The position numbers were made by a program, and so were the translations under genes. From contig NZ_VEIY01000002.1 of assembly GCF_007680845.1 (NCBI RefSeq), positions 364,217-428,216 of the forward strand: a stretch of 64,000 nucleotides of DNA, given 5' to 3'. Source of the DNA: Curtobacterium pusillum (GTDB lineage Bacteria > Actinomycetota > Actinomycetes > Actinomycetales > Microbacteriaceae). Below, one piece after another: positions 8,286 to 16,773 of this stretch (its first letter is position 1; each line of letters opens with the position of its first letter). The notes beneath the pieces are model-generated. The model searched no databases and was not told the origin of the DNA. It saw only the letters and a program-made list of their open reading frames with translations.

Positions 8286-9923
8286 TCAGGGCTTGGTCTT
8301 TCCGCCCTTGTCGTGCCCCGGTGCATCGTCGGACTTCCCAGGACCCTTGACCTTCGCAGCGGTGTCCGCAGCAGTGTCGGCGGCGGTGTCGGCGGCGCTC
8401 TGCGGGTCCTCGACGGGGTTCGTCACCGGGCTCGACGGCTGCGGCCCGACCGACGGGTCGTCCGCGGGGCTGCTCGGCTCCTCGGACGGCTCGGACGGCT
8501 CGGAGGGCTGCTGTTCGGACGGCTGCTGGGACGGCTCGCTGGGCTGCTGCTGGGACGGCTGCTCCGCGGGTTCGCTCGACTGCTGGGAGGGCTCGGACGA
8601 CTGCTGGTCGTCCGTCGGGGTCGACTGCGTGCTCGACTCCGTCGGCTCGGGCGTGCCGTCTCCGCCGTTCAGCGCGACGAGCGCGACCGCGATGCCGACC
8701 AGCACCAGGACGATGACGACCACCGCCGCGATGACCGGTCCGCGCCGCCGCTTCCGCGGCTCGTCCGCCGCGGGCGTCGGCGGAGCGGCCACGGGTCCGC
8801 GCGGCCCACCGCCGGCCGCCGCCGCACCTGCCCCGGCCCCGGTACCGGCCCCGGCCGCCTGGTTGCGCTGGGTGCCGAGCACGGTCGTCGCGACGTCGTC
8901 CGATCCGGACGGCTGCTGGGTTCCGAGGACCCGGGTCGCGTCGTCCGGACTGGAGGCGCGACCCACCGGCATCGCCTGCGTCGCCTCGTCCGCGCTGGCG
9001 GCTCGGTCCGCACCGGCTGCGGCCGCACCGGCCGCGGCTCCGGCAGCTGCCGCTCCCCCGGCGGCGGCTCGCGTGAACGTGCCCGGGCCCCCGGGCAGGA
9101 GCTGCGTGGCTGGTGCGACGTCGTCGTGGCCGAGGGCGCGGAGCCGCTGGGCCGTCTCCTCAGCCGTCGGACGCTCCGCGGGGTCCTGCGCGGTCATCAC
9201 GTGCAGCAGCGTCCGCCAGGCCGTGGGCAGGTGCGGGTCGATCTCCGGGCCGCGGGTGAGTCGGGCGGTCGCGGACTCGACCGCGGTGCCGGGGAACGGC
9301 CGCGTGCCGGTGAGGCTCTCCAGGAGCAGGAGTCCGAGGGCGTACACGTCCGCCTTGCCCGTGATCGGCTGCGCGAGCACCTGCTCGGGGGCGATGTACG
9401 CCGCCGTCCCCATGATCGTCCCCGTGCCGGTGACCCGGGCCGCGTCCCGGAGGAGCGCGATGCCGAAGTCGGCGAGCTTCACGTGGCGACCGTCGGCCTC
9501 GAGCAGCACGTTCGCGGGCTTCACGTCACGGTGCACGATCCCCTGCGCGTGCGCCGCGGCGAGGCCGTCCGCGACCTGCGCACCGACGTTCGCCGCGGTC
9601 GTCCGGTCGAGCGGTCCCTCACGCAGCCGGGTCGCGAGGTCGCTGCCCGGGACGAGCTCCATGACGAGGTACGAGTCGCCGTCCTCGTCGTCGAGCGCGG
9701 CGTCGTACAGGGTGACGAGCGCGGGGCTGCGGAGTGCCGCGAGGGTCTGGATCTCGGCCTCGGCCCGGGCCCGTTCGCCGTGGTCGACGGCGCCGATGCG
9801 GAAGACCTTGACGGCGACCTCACGCCCGAGCTGTTCGTCGACTGCGCGGTACACGGAGGCCATGCCGCCGTGCCCGAGCGTTCCCGTGACGCGGTACCGA
9901 CCGCCGAAGACCCGTTCTGCCAT
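8286..9923 (-). CDS. Membrane-anchored serine/threonine protein kinase (PknB-like)
   Basis: A 545-residue Hanks-type kinase. The glycine loop is GHGGMASVY (17-25) with Lys39, the catalytic loop HRDVKPAN (131-138), DFG 152-154 and an APE segment following. After an Ala/Gly-rich linker with TQAMP and TRVLGTQ sites comes a KRRRG stop and one membrane segment at about 397-419. The outer part is low-complexity Ser/Pro/Gln/Glu and ends DTAADTAAKVKGPGK; it has no PASTA domains, so it does not look like a muropeptide sensor. ATG 9923 is preferred to the upstream in-frame alternative because the kinase fold begins at MAERVFGGRY. A PAP2 gene lies 10 bases upstream. Confidence 0.92.
   Translation of the reverse strand: MAERVFGGRYRVTGTLGHGGMASVYRAVDEQLGREVAVKVFRIGAVDHGERARAEAEIQTLAALRSPALVTLYDAALDDEDGDSYLVMELVPGSDLATRLREGPLDRTTAANVGAQVADGLAAAHAQGIVHRDVKPANVLLEADGRHVKLADFGIALLRDAARVTGTGTIMGTAAYIAPEQVLAQPITGKADVYALGLLLLESLTGTRPFPGTAVESATARLTRGPEIDPHLPTAWRTLLHVMTAQDPAERPTAEETAQRLRALGHDDVAPATQLLPGGPGTFTRAAAGGAAAAGAAAGAAAAGADRAASADEATQAMPVGRASSPDDATRVLGTQQPSGSDDVATTVLGTQRNQAAGAGTGAGAGAAAAGGGPRGPVAAPPTPAADEPRKRRRGPVIAAVVVIVLVLVGIAVALVALNGGDGTPEPTESSTQSTPTDDQQSSEPSQQSSEPAEQPSQQQPSEPSQQPSEQQPSEPSEPSEEPSSPADDPSVGPQPSSPVTNPVEDPQSAADTAADTAADTAAKVKGPGKSDDAPGHDKGGKTKP
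8947..8960. repeat. Single GGAGGCGCGG-family half-site inside the kinase gene
   Basis: GGACTGGAGGCGCG in the variable linker-coding part of the kinase gene (GRASSPDD in the protein). Confidence 0.65.
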
Positions 9924-9933
9924 GTCCGGCAAC

Positions 9934-10740
9934 CTACCGGGGCGACCTGACGGGGCGTGCACCGCGGCGCAGTGCCGTCAGGTACAGCCGGTGCGCGGTG
10001 ATCACCAGGGCGAGCCACGCCAGCCCGAGCGCCCACGCCGCCAGGACGTCCGTCAGCCAGTGGTGCCCGAGGAACACCCGCGAGATCCCGACCGACACCA
10101 CGAACGCGGTGCCCACGATGATCGTCCACACCCGGGTCACGAGTCGCGACTGCCGGAGCAGCAGCAGGTACACGATCGTGCCGACGATGACGGTCGCGTT
10201 GAGCGTGTGCCCGGACGGGAACGACGGTGAGTGCTCGTACGGCGGGACCGCGTCGGCGAGGGGCGGTCGGGCCCGGCCGATGAGGTCCTTGCCCGCGATC
10301 GTCATGAGCAGCGAACCCCCGCTCGCCGCGACGAGGAGCACGAGCGGGGTCCACGCCCGACGCTGGATCGTGAAGCCGACGAGGAACCCGAGCGCGACGA
10401 TCGGCATCCCGATCGTGCCCGCGATGTCGGTCCACCACGTCACGAGGGTGTCGACGGTGGGCGATCGGAGCGTCAGCATCCAGTCGAGCACCGGGCGGTC
10501 GAGCACGGCGACGTCGTCGTGCTCCCGCACGGCGTCGTAGACCTCGGAGGCAGCCCACGTCCCGGCGACGGCCACCCCGATGCCGATCGCGAGGGTGACC
10601 ACGAGCAGCGGGAGCGCTCCCCATCGATGACCGAGGGACGCCCACTGGTCGGCCGCGGCACTCCCGGCGCGGGTGCGCCAGGTCGTGAGGTCGACGTCAC
10701 CGAGGTGCTGGTCGGGTGCCTCGTGGTGTTCGGACTGCAT
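9934..10740 (-). CDS. PAP2-family phosphatase (membrane)
   Basis: A 268-residue integral membrane phosphatase. The three acid-phosphatase motifs are complete: KDLIGRARP (151-159), PSGH (175-178) and SRVFLGHHWLTD (220-231). Five to six hydrophobic segments surround them. Family members dephosphorylate lipid phosphates such as undecaprenyl diphosphate or phosphatidic acid on the outer face; which one applies here is unknown. The gene ends 10 bases before the kinase and probably shares its transcript. Confidence 0.9.
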   Translation of the reverse strand: MQSEHHEAPDQHLGDVDLTTWRTRAGSAAADQWASLGHRWGALPLLVVTLAIGIGVAVAGTWAASEVYDAVREHDDVAVLDRPVLDWMLTLRSPTVDTLVTWWTDIAGTIGMPIVALGFLVGFTIQRRAWTPLVLLVAASGGSLLMTIAGKDLIGRARPPLADAVPPYEHSPSFPSGHTLNATVIVGTIVYLLLLRQSRLVTRVWTIIVGTAFVVSVGISRVFLGHHWLTDVLAAWALGLAWLALVITAHRLYLTALRRGARPVRSPR

Positions 10741-10786
10741 CGGACCACCCTGCCCGAACCCGGATGTGCACGGACGCCGCCTCGCG

Positions 10787-12472
10787 TCAGTCCTTCGCGG
10801 ACCCGTAGTCCTCGACGACCGCGACCGACAGCGGGAACACCACGGGGAAGTCGCGGAACAGCAACCGGCCGGCGTCGACCGCGGCGGCGCGGACCTGGTC
10901 CGCCACCCACTCGGCGTGCTCCGCCGGGGTGTGCACCACGATCTCGTCGTGCACGAAGAACACCAGGTGCGGCCCGTCGGTCACCGGACCGGGGAACCGC
11001 TCGGCGAGCCGCGACCGGAGCGACCCCATCCACGCCAGCGCCCACTCCGCAGCGGTGCCCTGCACGACGAAGTTGCGGGTGAAGCGCCCCCAGCTCCGCG
11101 CCCGCGACTCCACCGCGCGCTGCATCGCCGCGGTGCCCTCGACCGTGTACGCCTGGTTGCGGGACTCGAACCAGGACGGGTCAGGCACCGGCGAGGTCCG
11201 GCCGAGCAGGGTCGTCACGGGTTCGCCACGCTCCCCGGCACGAGCGGCTCGCTCCACGAGTGCGAGGGCGTCCGGGTACGCCCGCGCCAGCCTCGGCACG
11301 AGCCGTCCGCCCTCACCCTGGGTCGCCCCGTACATCGCGCCGAGCATCGCGCCCTTCGCCTGCTGTCGGGTCTCGACCGCGCCGGAGGCCACCACCCCGT
11401 CGTAGAGGTCGCGCCCGTCCCCGGCCGCCGCCATCGCCCGGTCCCCCGACATGGCCGCGAGGACCCGCGGCTCGAGCTGCGCGGCATCGGCCACGACGAG
11501 CTTCCACCCGTCGTCGGCGACCACCGCGGGCCGCACGAGCTTCGGCAGCTGCATGGCCCCACCGCCGTCGGCCGCCCACCGCCCGGTGACGACACCGCCG
11601 ACCAGGTACTTCGGGTGGAAGCGTCCGTCCTGCACCCACTCGTCCAGCCACGTCCAGCCGTTCGCCGTGAGCAGCCGAGCGAGCCGCTTGTACTCGAGCA
11701 GCGGCTCGATGACCGGGTGCTCGATCTCCTGCAGCTCCCACTTCCGGGTGCTCGTGACCATGAGGCCCGCGCGTCGCAGGGACTTGAGGACGTCCGTGGG
11801 TGAGTCCGGGTTGAGGGACGGGTCCCCGAGGCGTTCCCGTACGACCGCGGCGATCTCCTCGAGCCGGCGCGGTCGGACGCCGTACGGCACGCGTGGGCCG
11901 AGGGCGTCCTCGAGCAGGCGTTCGTGCACGTCCGCGCGCCACGGCAGGCCGGCGTGGAGCATCTCCGCGGCGACGAGCGCCCCCGCGGACTCCGCCGTGA
12001 GGAGCAACCGCAGCGCCCCCGGTGCCTGCGACCCGGCGACCGCGTCGAGCTGCGCCCGCAGCTCGGTCACGGGGTCCAGCTCGTCGTCCGGCGGGGACAC
12101 GTCGAACAGAGCGTCGTCGAAGAGCCGGGCCTGCGCCGGTCGGCCGACCCGCGCCTCCTGGACCGGAGCATCCCACCCGTCGGCGGGAGCCGCGGCGAGC
12201 GCGGACCCCCGTGCCGCGAGCGCGGACCGCAGGATGCGGCGGCACAGCCGCAGGTCGGTGCAGCGGCCGACCCGGCCGCCGGCGGCGAGCACGGCCGGGT
12301 ACCAGCGTGCGGTGTCGTCCCAGACCCAGCGCACGTCGGGAGCGTCACGGGACGCGATGAAGGCCGGGAGGCGCGGCTCGTCGACACGGATCGGCTCGCC
12401 GTCAGCGGTCCCCGCGTCGGTCAGGGGCGTCGCGGTGACGCCGCCGTCGACGCGGCGGAGGACGAGGTGCAC
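10787..12472 (-). CDS. Pol I-like DNA polymerase (short actinobacterial form)
   Basis: A 561-residue family A polymerase found as a second, short polymerase in Microbacteriaceae and relatives. Motif A is DAAQLEPRVLA (near 326), motif B RQQAKGAMLGAMYG (near 366) and motif C HDEI (near 507). The N-terminal third corresponds to the 3'-5' exonuclease region of Pol I, but the DxE metal-binding pair is not visible (the segment reads VWDDTARW), so proofreading looks lost. No 5' nuclease domain is present. Motif A has Pro for the usual Leu/Ile after Glu. Starts at GTG 12472. Role in repair or translesion synthesis is inference. Confidence 0.82.
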   Translation of the reverse strand: MHLVLRRVDGGVTATPLTDAGTADGEPIRVDEPRLPAFIASRDAPDVRWVWDDTARWYPAVLAAGGRVGRCTDLRLCRRILRSALAARGSALAAAPADGWDAPVQEARVGRPAQARLFDDALFDVSPPDDELDPVTELRAQLDAVAGSQAPGALRLLLTAESAGALVAAEMLHAGLPWRADVHERLLEDALGPRVPYGVRPRRLEEIAAVVRERLGDPSLNPDSPTDVLKSLRRAGLMVTSTRKWELQEIEHPVIEPLLEYKRLARLLTANGWTWLDEWVQDGRFHPKYLVGGVVTGRWAADGGGAMQLPKLVRPAVVADDGWKLVVADAAQLEPRVLAAMSGDRAMAAAGDGRDLYDGVVASGAVETRQQAKGAMLGAMYGATQGEGGRLVPRLARAYPDALALVERAARAGERGEPVTTLLGRTSPVPDPSWFESRNQAYTVEGTAAMQRAVESRARSWGRFTRNFVVQGTAAEWALAWMGSLRSRLAERFPGPVTDGPHLVFFVHDEIVVHTPAEHAEWVADQVRAAAVDAGRLLFRDFPVVFPLSVAVVEDYGSAKD

Positions 12473-12520
12473 GGAACGATCATGCCGTGCACCACCGTCG
12501 GACCGTGACCGGCTGGCGTC

Positions 12521-12754
12521 TCAGGCTTCGGTGGTCGCGGAGCGCGGGTCGGTCCCCTCGGGGTCGCCGGGACGGACCGCTGCGGAGTCGGCGACGTCGA
12601 TCCGGACGTCGCCGTCCTCAGCACGCGACACCTCGACGCGGGGGTCCGCGTCGTGCTCGTCGGAGCCGGACATGCGGCGGAGGGTGTCCTGGCGACGCTC
12701 TTCGAAGGACATGTCCACACCGTCGTCGAGGTGGTCGCGGTCGGGCTTCGTCAT
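12521..12754 (-). CDS. Small acidic protein at the end of the sugar-import operon
   Basis: A 77-residue hydrophilic protein beginning MTKPDRDHLDDGVDMSFEER. Its ATG overlaps the TGA of the acyltransferase gene upstream (ATGA, 12751-12754), so it is translationally coupled to it. It is rich in Asp, Glu, Arg and Ser with no recognisable domain. The MSFEERRQDTLRRM segment may form an amphipathic helix. Function unknown. Confidence 0.6.
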   Translation of the reverse strand: MTKPDRDHLDDGVDMSFEERRQDTLRRMSGSDEHDADPRVEVSRAEDGDVRIDVADSAAVRPGDPEGTDPRSATTEA

Positions 12755-13572
12755 GACGGAGACCGTACCCCGGTGCTCCTGGTGCCGGTGCGGGCGGTCC
12801 AGTGCTCGCCGGCCCGCCAGCGGTCGAGGACGGCTGCCGCGAGCCGGCCGGGTGGCACCGGTCGCCGCAGTGCCGTCGCCCGTGCGTCCGGACCGGTCAG
12901 GCCGAGGACGAACTTCGCGACGCTGTCGTCCCCCTCGGCGTCGTCGTCCGGCCCGGGCGGGTCGAGGCGGAACCGGCGCGCGAACCGCACGGAGTTGGCG
13001 TCGGGACCGAGGACCTCGGCGAGCCCGGGGTCGAGCAGCCACGAGCGGCACTGCCACCACGCGGCCGTGTGGTCCGGGGCGACGGCGCTGAGGACCGTCG
13101 GGGCGGCGGCGAACGAGCGGTCGCAGGCGTCGGGGTCCAGCGGACCGGCCTCGGGGACGTGCACGCCCCACGCTGCGCTGCCGTCGGCCGTGGCGTCGCC
13201 GATCTCGAACTGCAGCCGACCGACCGTGACCACGCGCGCCGTGAGGACCGAGCAGAACCAGTCGAGACCCGTCCCGCGGAGGCCGTAGCGCGCGAGCTTG
13301 CGGTCGACGTCCGCGACGCTGTCGGCGGCCTGGGCCGCGGTGGCGCCGTGGGCTCGGAGCCACGCCGCGGTCGCGGGACGGGAGGCGCGGAGCACGTCGA
13401 CGAGTGCGGCGTCGCGGGCGGGTGACGGCAGGTGGGCGACCACGGCTTCGAGGGCGTGGGCCACCTCGCCCGGGTCCGGCACGGTGCCGATCGCCCGGGC
13501 GAGGACAGCCACGCCGGCCGCGGTGGTCGACGTCGCGCTCGTCGGTGGTCCTGTCGGTGGTCCCGTCGTCAC
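12751..13572 (-). CDS. GNAT-like acyltransferase domain protein (NAT_N plus GNAT_C type)
   Basis: A 273-residue protein with a helical N-terminal part and a C-terminal GNAT-like fold. RLQFEIGD followed by HVPEAGPLDPDACDRSF (about 168-185) is typical of the GNAT_C family that accompanies sugar-uptake operons in actinobacteria. The exact substrate is not known; a role in acylating a sugar or amino-sugar intermediate is inference from context. The GTG start at 13572 overlaps the permease stop (GTGA). A GGAGGCGCGG-type half-site at 13376-13390 encodes LRASRPA. Confidence 0.68.
   Translation of the reverse strand: MTTGPPTGPPTSATSTTAAGVAVLARAIGTVPDPGEVAHALEAVVAHLPSPARDAALVDVLRASRPATAAWLRAHGATAAQAADSVADVDRKLARYGLRGTGLDWFCSVLTARVVTVGRLQFEIGDATADGSAAWGVHVPEAGPLDPDACDRSFAAAPTVLSAVAPDHTAAWWQCRSWLLDPGLAEVLGPDANSVRFARRFRLDPPGPDDDAEGDDSVAKFVLGLTGPDARATALRRPVPPGRLAAAVLDRWRAGEHWTARTGTRSTGVRSPS
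13376..13390. repeat. Single GGAGGCGCGG-family half-site inside the acyltransferase gene
   Basis: GGACGGGAGGCGCGG, a full 15-base match to the arms of the paired elements at 2921 and 41765. Confidence 0.75.
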
Positions 13573-14429
13573 TTGAGCCCGGAGGACGCCAGCCCGTCGA
13601 TGACCCGGCGCTGCAGCACGATGAACATGATCAGCACGGGTGCCATCGCCATGAGGCTCGCGGCCATGAGGACCGGGTAGTCGATCGTCCGGTCGCTGGA
13701 CAGGGTCGCCAGCCCGGCCGCGAGGGGCATGTCCTCGGCCTTGGTCGACACGACGAGGGGCCAGAGCAGCTCGTTCCAGGACCAGAGCACCGTCGTGATC
13801 GCCAGGACGCTGATCGACGGGCGGGCGAGCGGCAGCATGATCCGCCAGAACGTCTGGAACGGGTTCGCGCCGTCCATGCGCGCTGCTTCCTCGAGTTCGG
13901 GCGGGAGGTTCAGGAACGCCGTCCGCATGAGGAACGTGCCGAAGGCGCTGAACAACCCCGGAGCGACGATGCCCATGAGGGTGTCCAGCCACCCGAACCC
14001 CTGCACGATCTGGTACTGCGAGATGAGGTACACCTGCGACGGCACCAGGAGGATCGACAGGACGATCGCGAGCAGGACCGCGCGGCCCCGGAAGCGCATC
14101 CGTGCGAACGCGTACCCGGCGAGCGTGCAGAGGACGATCTGCGCGAGGGTGCGGATGATCGTCACCATCACCGAGGTGCCGAGCTGGCTGAGGAACGGGA
14201 GCCGCTCGAACACCTGCGCGTAGTTCTGCCACTGCAGCTCCCCCGGCCAGAACGTCGGGGTCACCGACTGCACCTGGGCGTTGGTGGACAGCGACATGAT
14301 GATCTGCCAGAGGAACGGGAACGCCATGACGAACCCGCCGACCCCGAGGACCACGTGGATCCACCAGTGGCTGCCCCGACGCTGCAGCCGGTTCCGCTTC
14401 CCCCCGGGTCGTGCTGTCGCGCTCGTCAT
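13569..14429 (-). CDS. Carbohydrate ABC transporter permease (MalG-type)
   Basis: A 286-residue inner-membrane permease with six predicted membrane spans. The EAA loop reads EEAARMDGANPFQTF (from about 178), which docks on the ATPase. It pairs with the MalF-type gene upstream, whose stop overlaps this ATG as ATGA (14426-14429). No ATPase gene is in this locus, so the importer probably uses a shared MsiK-like ATPase, as is usual for actinobacterial sugar importers. Confidence 0.92.
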   Translation of the reverse strand: MTSATARPGGKRNRLQRRGSHWWIHVVLGVGGFVMAFPFLWQIIMSLSTNAQVQSVTPTFWPGELQWQNYAQVFERLPFLSQLGTSVMVTIIRTLAQIVLCTLAGYAFARMRFRGRAVLLAIVLSILLVPSQVYLISQYQIVQGFGWLDTLMGIVAPGLFSAFGTFLMRTAFLNLPPELEEAARMDGANPFQTFWRIMLPLARPSISVLAITTVLWSWNELLWPLVVSTKAEDMPLAAGLATLSSDRTIDYPVLMAASLMAMAPVLIMFIVLQRRVIDGLASSGLK

Positions 14430-15415
14430 GACTGCACCCACTTCCGCTGGAACCGGAACTGCACGAGCGTCACGATGCCGATGAGCAGGAAGATGACCAT
14501 GGCGATGGCGGCCGCGAAGCCCTTGTCGTTGTCGATGAACCCGGCGCTGTAGAAGTAGAAGACGAGGGACATCGTCTTCGGGATGACCGGGTTGGTGCTG
14601 CCGAGGATCGCGTAGAGCAGGTCGAACAGCTGGAAGCTCGAGATCGTCGTGACGATCACCACGAAGAAGATGCTCGGGCTGAGGAGCGGCACCGTCACCG
14701 AGCGGAACTGACGCCACCGGGACGCGCCGTCGAGCTCGGCGGCCTCGTACAGCTCGGGCGGGATGTCCTTGAGTCCGGCGCCGAGGATGATCATCGAGAA
14801 GCCGAGTGACGACCACAGGCCGACGAGCGACACGGCCACGAGGGCGAAGCCGGGCGTCGAGATCCAGTACGGGCCGTCGATGCCGAACCGGCCGAGGAAC
14901 CAGTTCACGATGCCGTAGTCGCCGTTGAACATGATCCGCCAGACCAGGGCGATGGCGGCCGGCATCGCGACGTAGGGCAGGAAGAACAGCACGCGGTAGA
15001 ACTGCGCGAACCGCAGCCCGGGGGTGTTGAGCAGACTCGCGAGCCAGACCGCGACCGGGATGCCGAGCAGCACGATCACCGTGTAGACCACCGTGTTGAG
15101 GAGCGACTGGTACAGCTGCGGGTCGGCCACCAGCCGGGCGTAGTTCGCCAGCCCGCTGAAGCTCGCGCCGCCGAACACGCCCCACGTGGTGAAGGAGAAC
15201 CAGAAGGTCTGGAGGATCGGCCAGATGTAGAACGTCCCGACGCCGACGAGCAGCGGGAGGACGAAGAGCCACGGCCAGAAGCCGTCGGTCCGGCGGGCCG
15301 GACGGCGGCTCGAGCCACGGGACGGGAGCTCGGACCCCGGGGCCGCCGGCCCGGACGCGTTCGGCGTCCGGGCCGGCGTGTTCGCGGTGGGGTGCCGCTC
15401 GGTGTGGATCGTCAC
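14426..15415 (-). CDS. Carbohydrate ABC transporter permease (MalF-type)
   Basis: A 329-residue permease with a Pro/Ser-rich cytoplasmic N terminus and six membrane spans starting at about 46 (FWPWLFVLPLLVGVGTFYIW). The EAA loop reads YEAAELDGASRWRQF (about 222-236). It forms the heterodimeric channel with the MalG-type neighbour and takes substrate from the lipoprotein encoded 10 bases upstream. GTG start at 15415. Confidence 0.92.
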   Translation of the reverse strand: MTIHTERHPTANTPARTPNASGPAAPGSELPSRGSSRRPARRTDGFWPWLFVLPLLVGVGTFYIWPILQTFWFSFTTWGVFGGASFSGLANYARLVADPQLYQSLLNTVVYTVIVLLGIPVAVWLASLLNTPGLRFAQFYRVLFFLPYVAMPAAIALVWRIMFNGDYGIVNWFLGRFGIDGPYWISTPGFALVAVSLVGLWSSLGFSMIILGAGLKDIPPELYEAAELDGASRWRQFRSVTVPLLSPSIFFVVIVTTISSFQLFDLLYAILGSTNPVIPKTMSLVFYFYSAGFIDNDKGFAAAIAMVIFLLIGIVTLVQFRFQRKWVQS

Positions 15416-15425
15416 GGGGTCCGAC

Positions 15426-16751
15426 TCACTGTTCCTTGGCGAGGGCGGCGTCCATCTTCGTGGCGAGCTGCTTCGCGACGTCGTCGACCGGGGTCGACCC
15501 GTCGAAGGAGCTCGGCAGCAGGTTCGTCTCGAGGGTGTTCCACGCGGCGGTGTTCTTCGACACCGGCAGCGGCTTCGCGTAGTCGACCGCGTCGAGGAAG
15601 ACCTGCAGGTCCGCGTTCGGCATGGTCTTCGTGAAGGCGTCCTGCGTCCCCTCGTACGCCGGGATCACGGCGCCCATGTCGCCCTGCTGCTGCTGGGCCT
15701 GCTTGCCCGCGAGGTAGACCTGGAGCGCCTGGGCGGCGGCCTTGTGCTTGCTCCCCGCCGAGACGACGTTCGAGACACCGTGGATGACGGTCGCCTGCTC
15801 CTTGCCCTTCGGCAGCGGGTACACCACGACGTCCTTCTCGAGGTCGGTGCCCGTCAGCGCGGACCGGAACCAGCTGCCGCCCTGGTACATCGCCAACTTG
15901 CCCGAGGTGAACCACTGGTCGGCGGTGGTGTCGGTGAGCTGCTTGATGGACGGCGACGCACCCGAGGCGATGAGGTCCGTCCAGAACTGGAGGCCCTGTT
16001 CGGCGGCCTTCGACGAGTACTCGGACTTCGTGCCGGCCGCGTTGATGACGTTGCCGCCGGCCTGCAGGATCGTGTCGTAGTAGGTGGTCTGGCCGTCCAT
16101 GCCGCCCGCGGCGCCGTACGCACCGTCGGCCTTGAGCTTCTCGGAGAGTTCCGCTCCGGTCTTCTGGAAGTCGGCCCAGGTCCAGTCCTTCGACGGCATG
16201 GCCACGCCGGCCTTCTCGAACAGCGCCTTGTTCATCCAGACGCCGATGGTGTCGAAGTCCTTCGGCACGCCGTACTGGGTGTCGTCGTACGTGTACAGGT
16301 CGTTGAGGGCGGACGAGTACTTCGCCGGGTCGATCGCGCCGGCCTTGACCTCGCCGGTGATGGGCGCGAGCTTGCCGTTCGCCGCGTAGAGCTGGAAGTT
16401 CGGGCCGTTCATCCAGAAGAGGTCCGGCAGCGTGTCGCTGGAGCCCTGCGTCTGGAGCTTCGTCCAGTAGCTGGCGAACGGCGTCACGTCGACGTTCACC
16501 TTGATGTTCGGGTACTCCTCGTTGAACCCCTCGAGGTTCGCCTTGATCGCCTTGACCTGGTTCTCGTCCCAGACGGCGTACGTCAGGGTCGCCTTGGTGT
16601 CCTTCGCGGCCTTCTCGTAGTCGCTGCCGGATCCGGTGGCGCCGGAGGACGTGCTGCAGCCGGCGAGGAGCGCTGCGGCACCGATCGCGGCGACGACGCC
16701 GAGGAGCGCGCGGCGACGGCCTCGGCCCTTCGCGGGGGTGTGTGCGGGCAT
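15426..16751 (-). CDS. Sugar-binding lipoprotein of ABC importer
   Basis: A 441-residue extracellular solute-binding protein. The signal peptide has GRGRRR, then a hydrophobic core and lipobox LLAGC (lipidated Cys32). The mature part is of the family 1 sugar-binding type (EGFNEEYPNIKVNV, PDLFWMNGPNF, GVPKDFDTIGVWMNKALFEKAG). It delivers sugar to the two permeases downstream. A good ribosome site (AAGGA, 8 bases) precedes ATG 16751. Given the neighbours, N-acetylgalactosamine or an oligosaccharide containing it is the likely ligand; this is inference. Confidence 0.92.
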   Translation of the reverse strand: MPAHTPAKGRGRRRALLGVVAAIGAAALLAGCSTSSGATGSGSDYEKAAKDTKATLTYAVWDENQVKAIKANLEGFNEEYPNIKVNVDVTPFASYWTKLQTQGSSDTLPDLFWMNGPNFQLYAANGKLAPITGEVKAGAIDPAKYSSALNDLYTYDDTQYGVPKDFDTIGVWMNKALFEKAGVAMPSKDWTWADFQKTGAELSEKLKADGAYGAAGGMDGQTTYYDTILQAGGNVINAAGTKSEYSSKAAEQGLQFWTDLIASGASPSIKQLTDTTADQWFTSGKLAMYQGGSWFRSALTGTDLEKDVVVYPLPKGKEQATVIHGVSNVVSAGSKHKAAAQALQVYLAGKQAQQQQGDMGAVIPAYEGTQDAFTKTMPNADLQVFLDAVDYAKPLPVSKNTAAWNTLETNLLPSSFDGSTPVDDVAKQLATKMDAALAKEQ

Positions 16752-16773
16752 CAGGGGTCCTTTCGCGGTTCCG

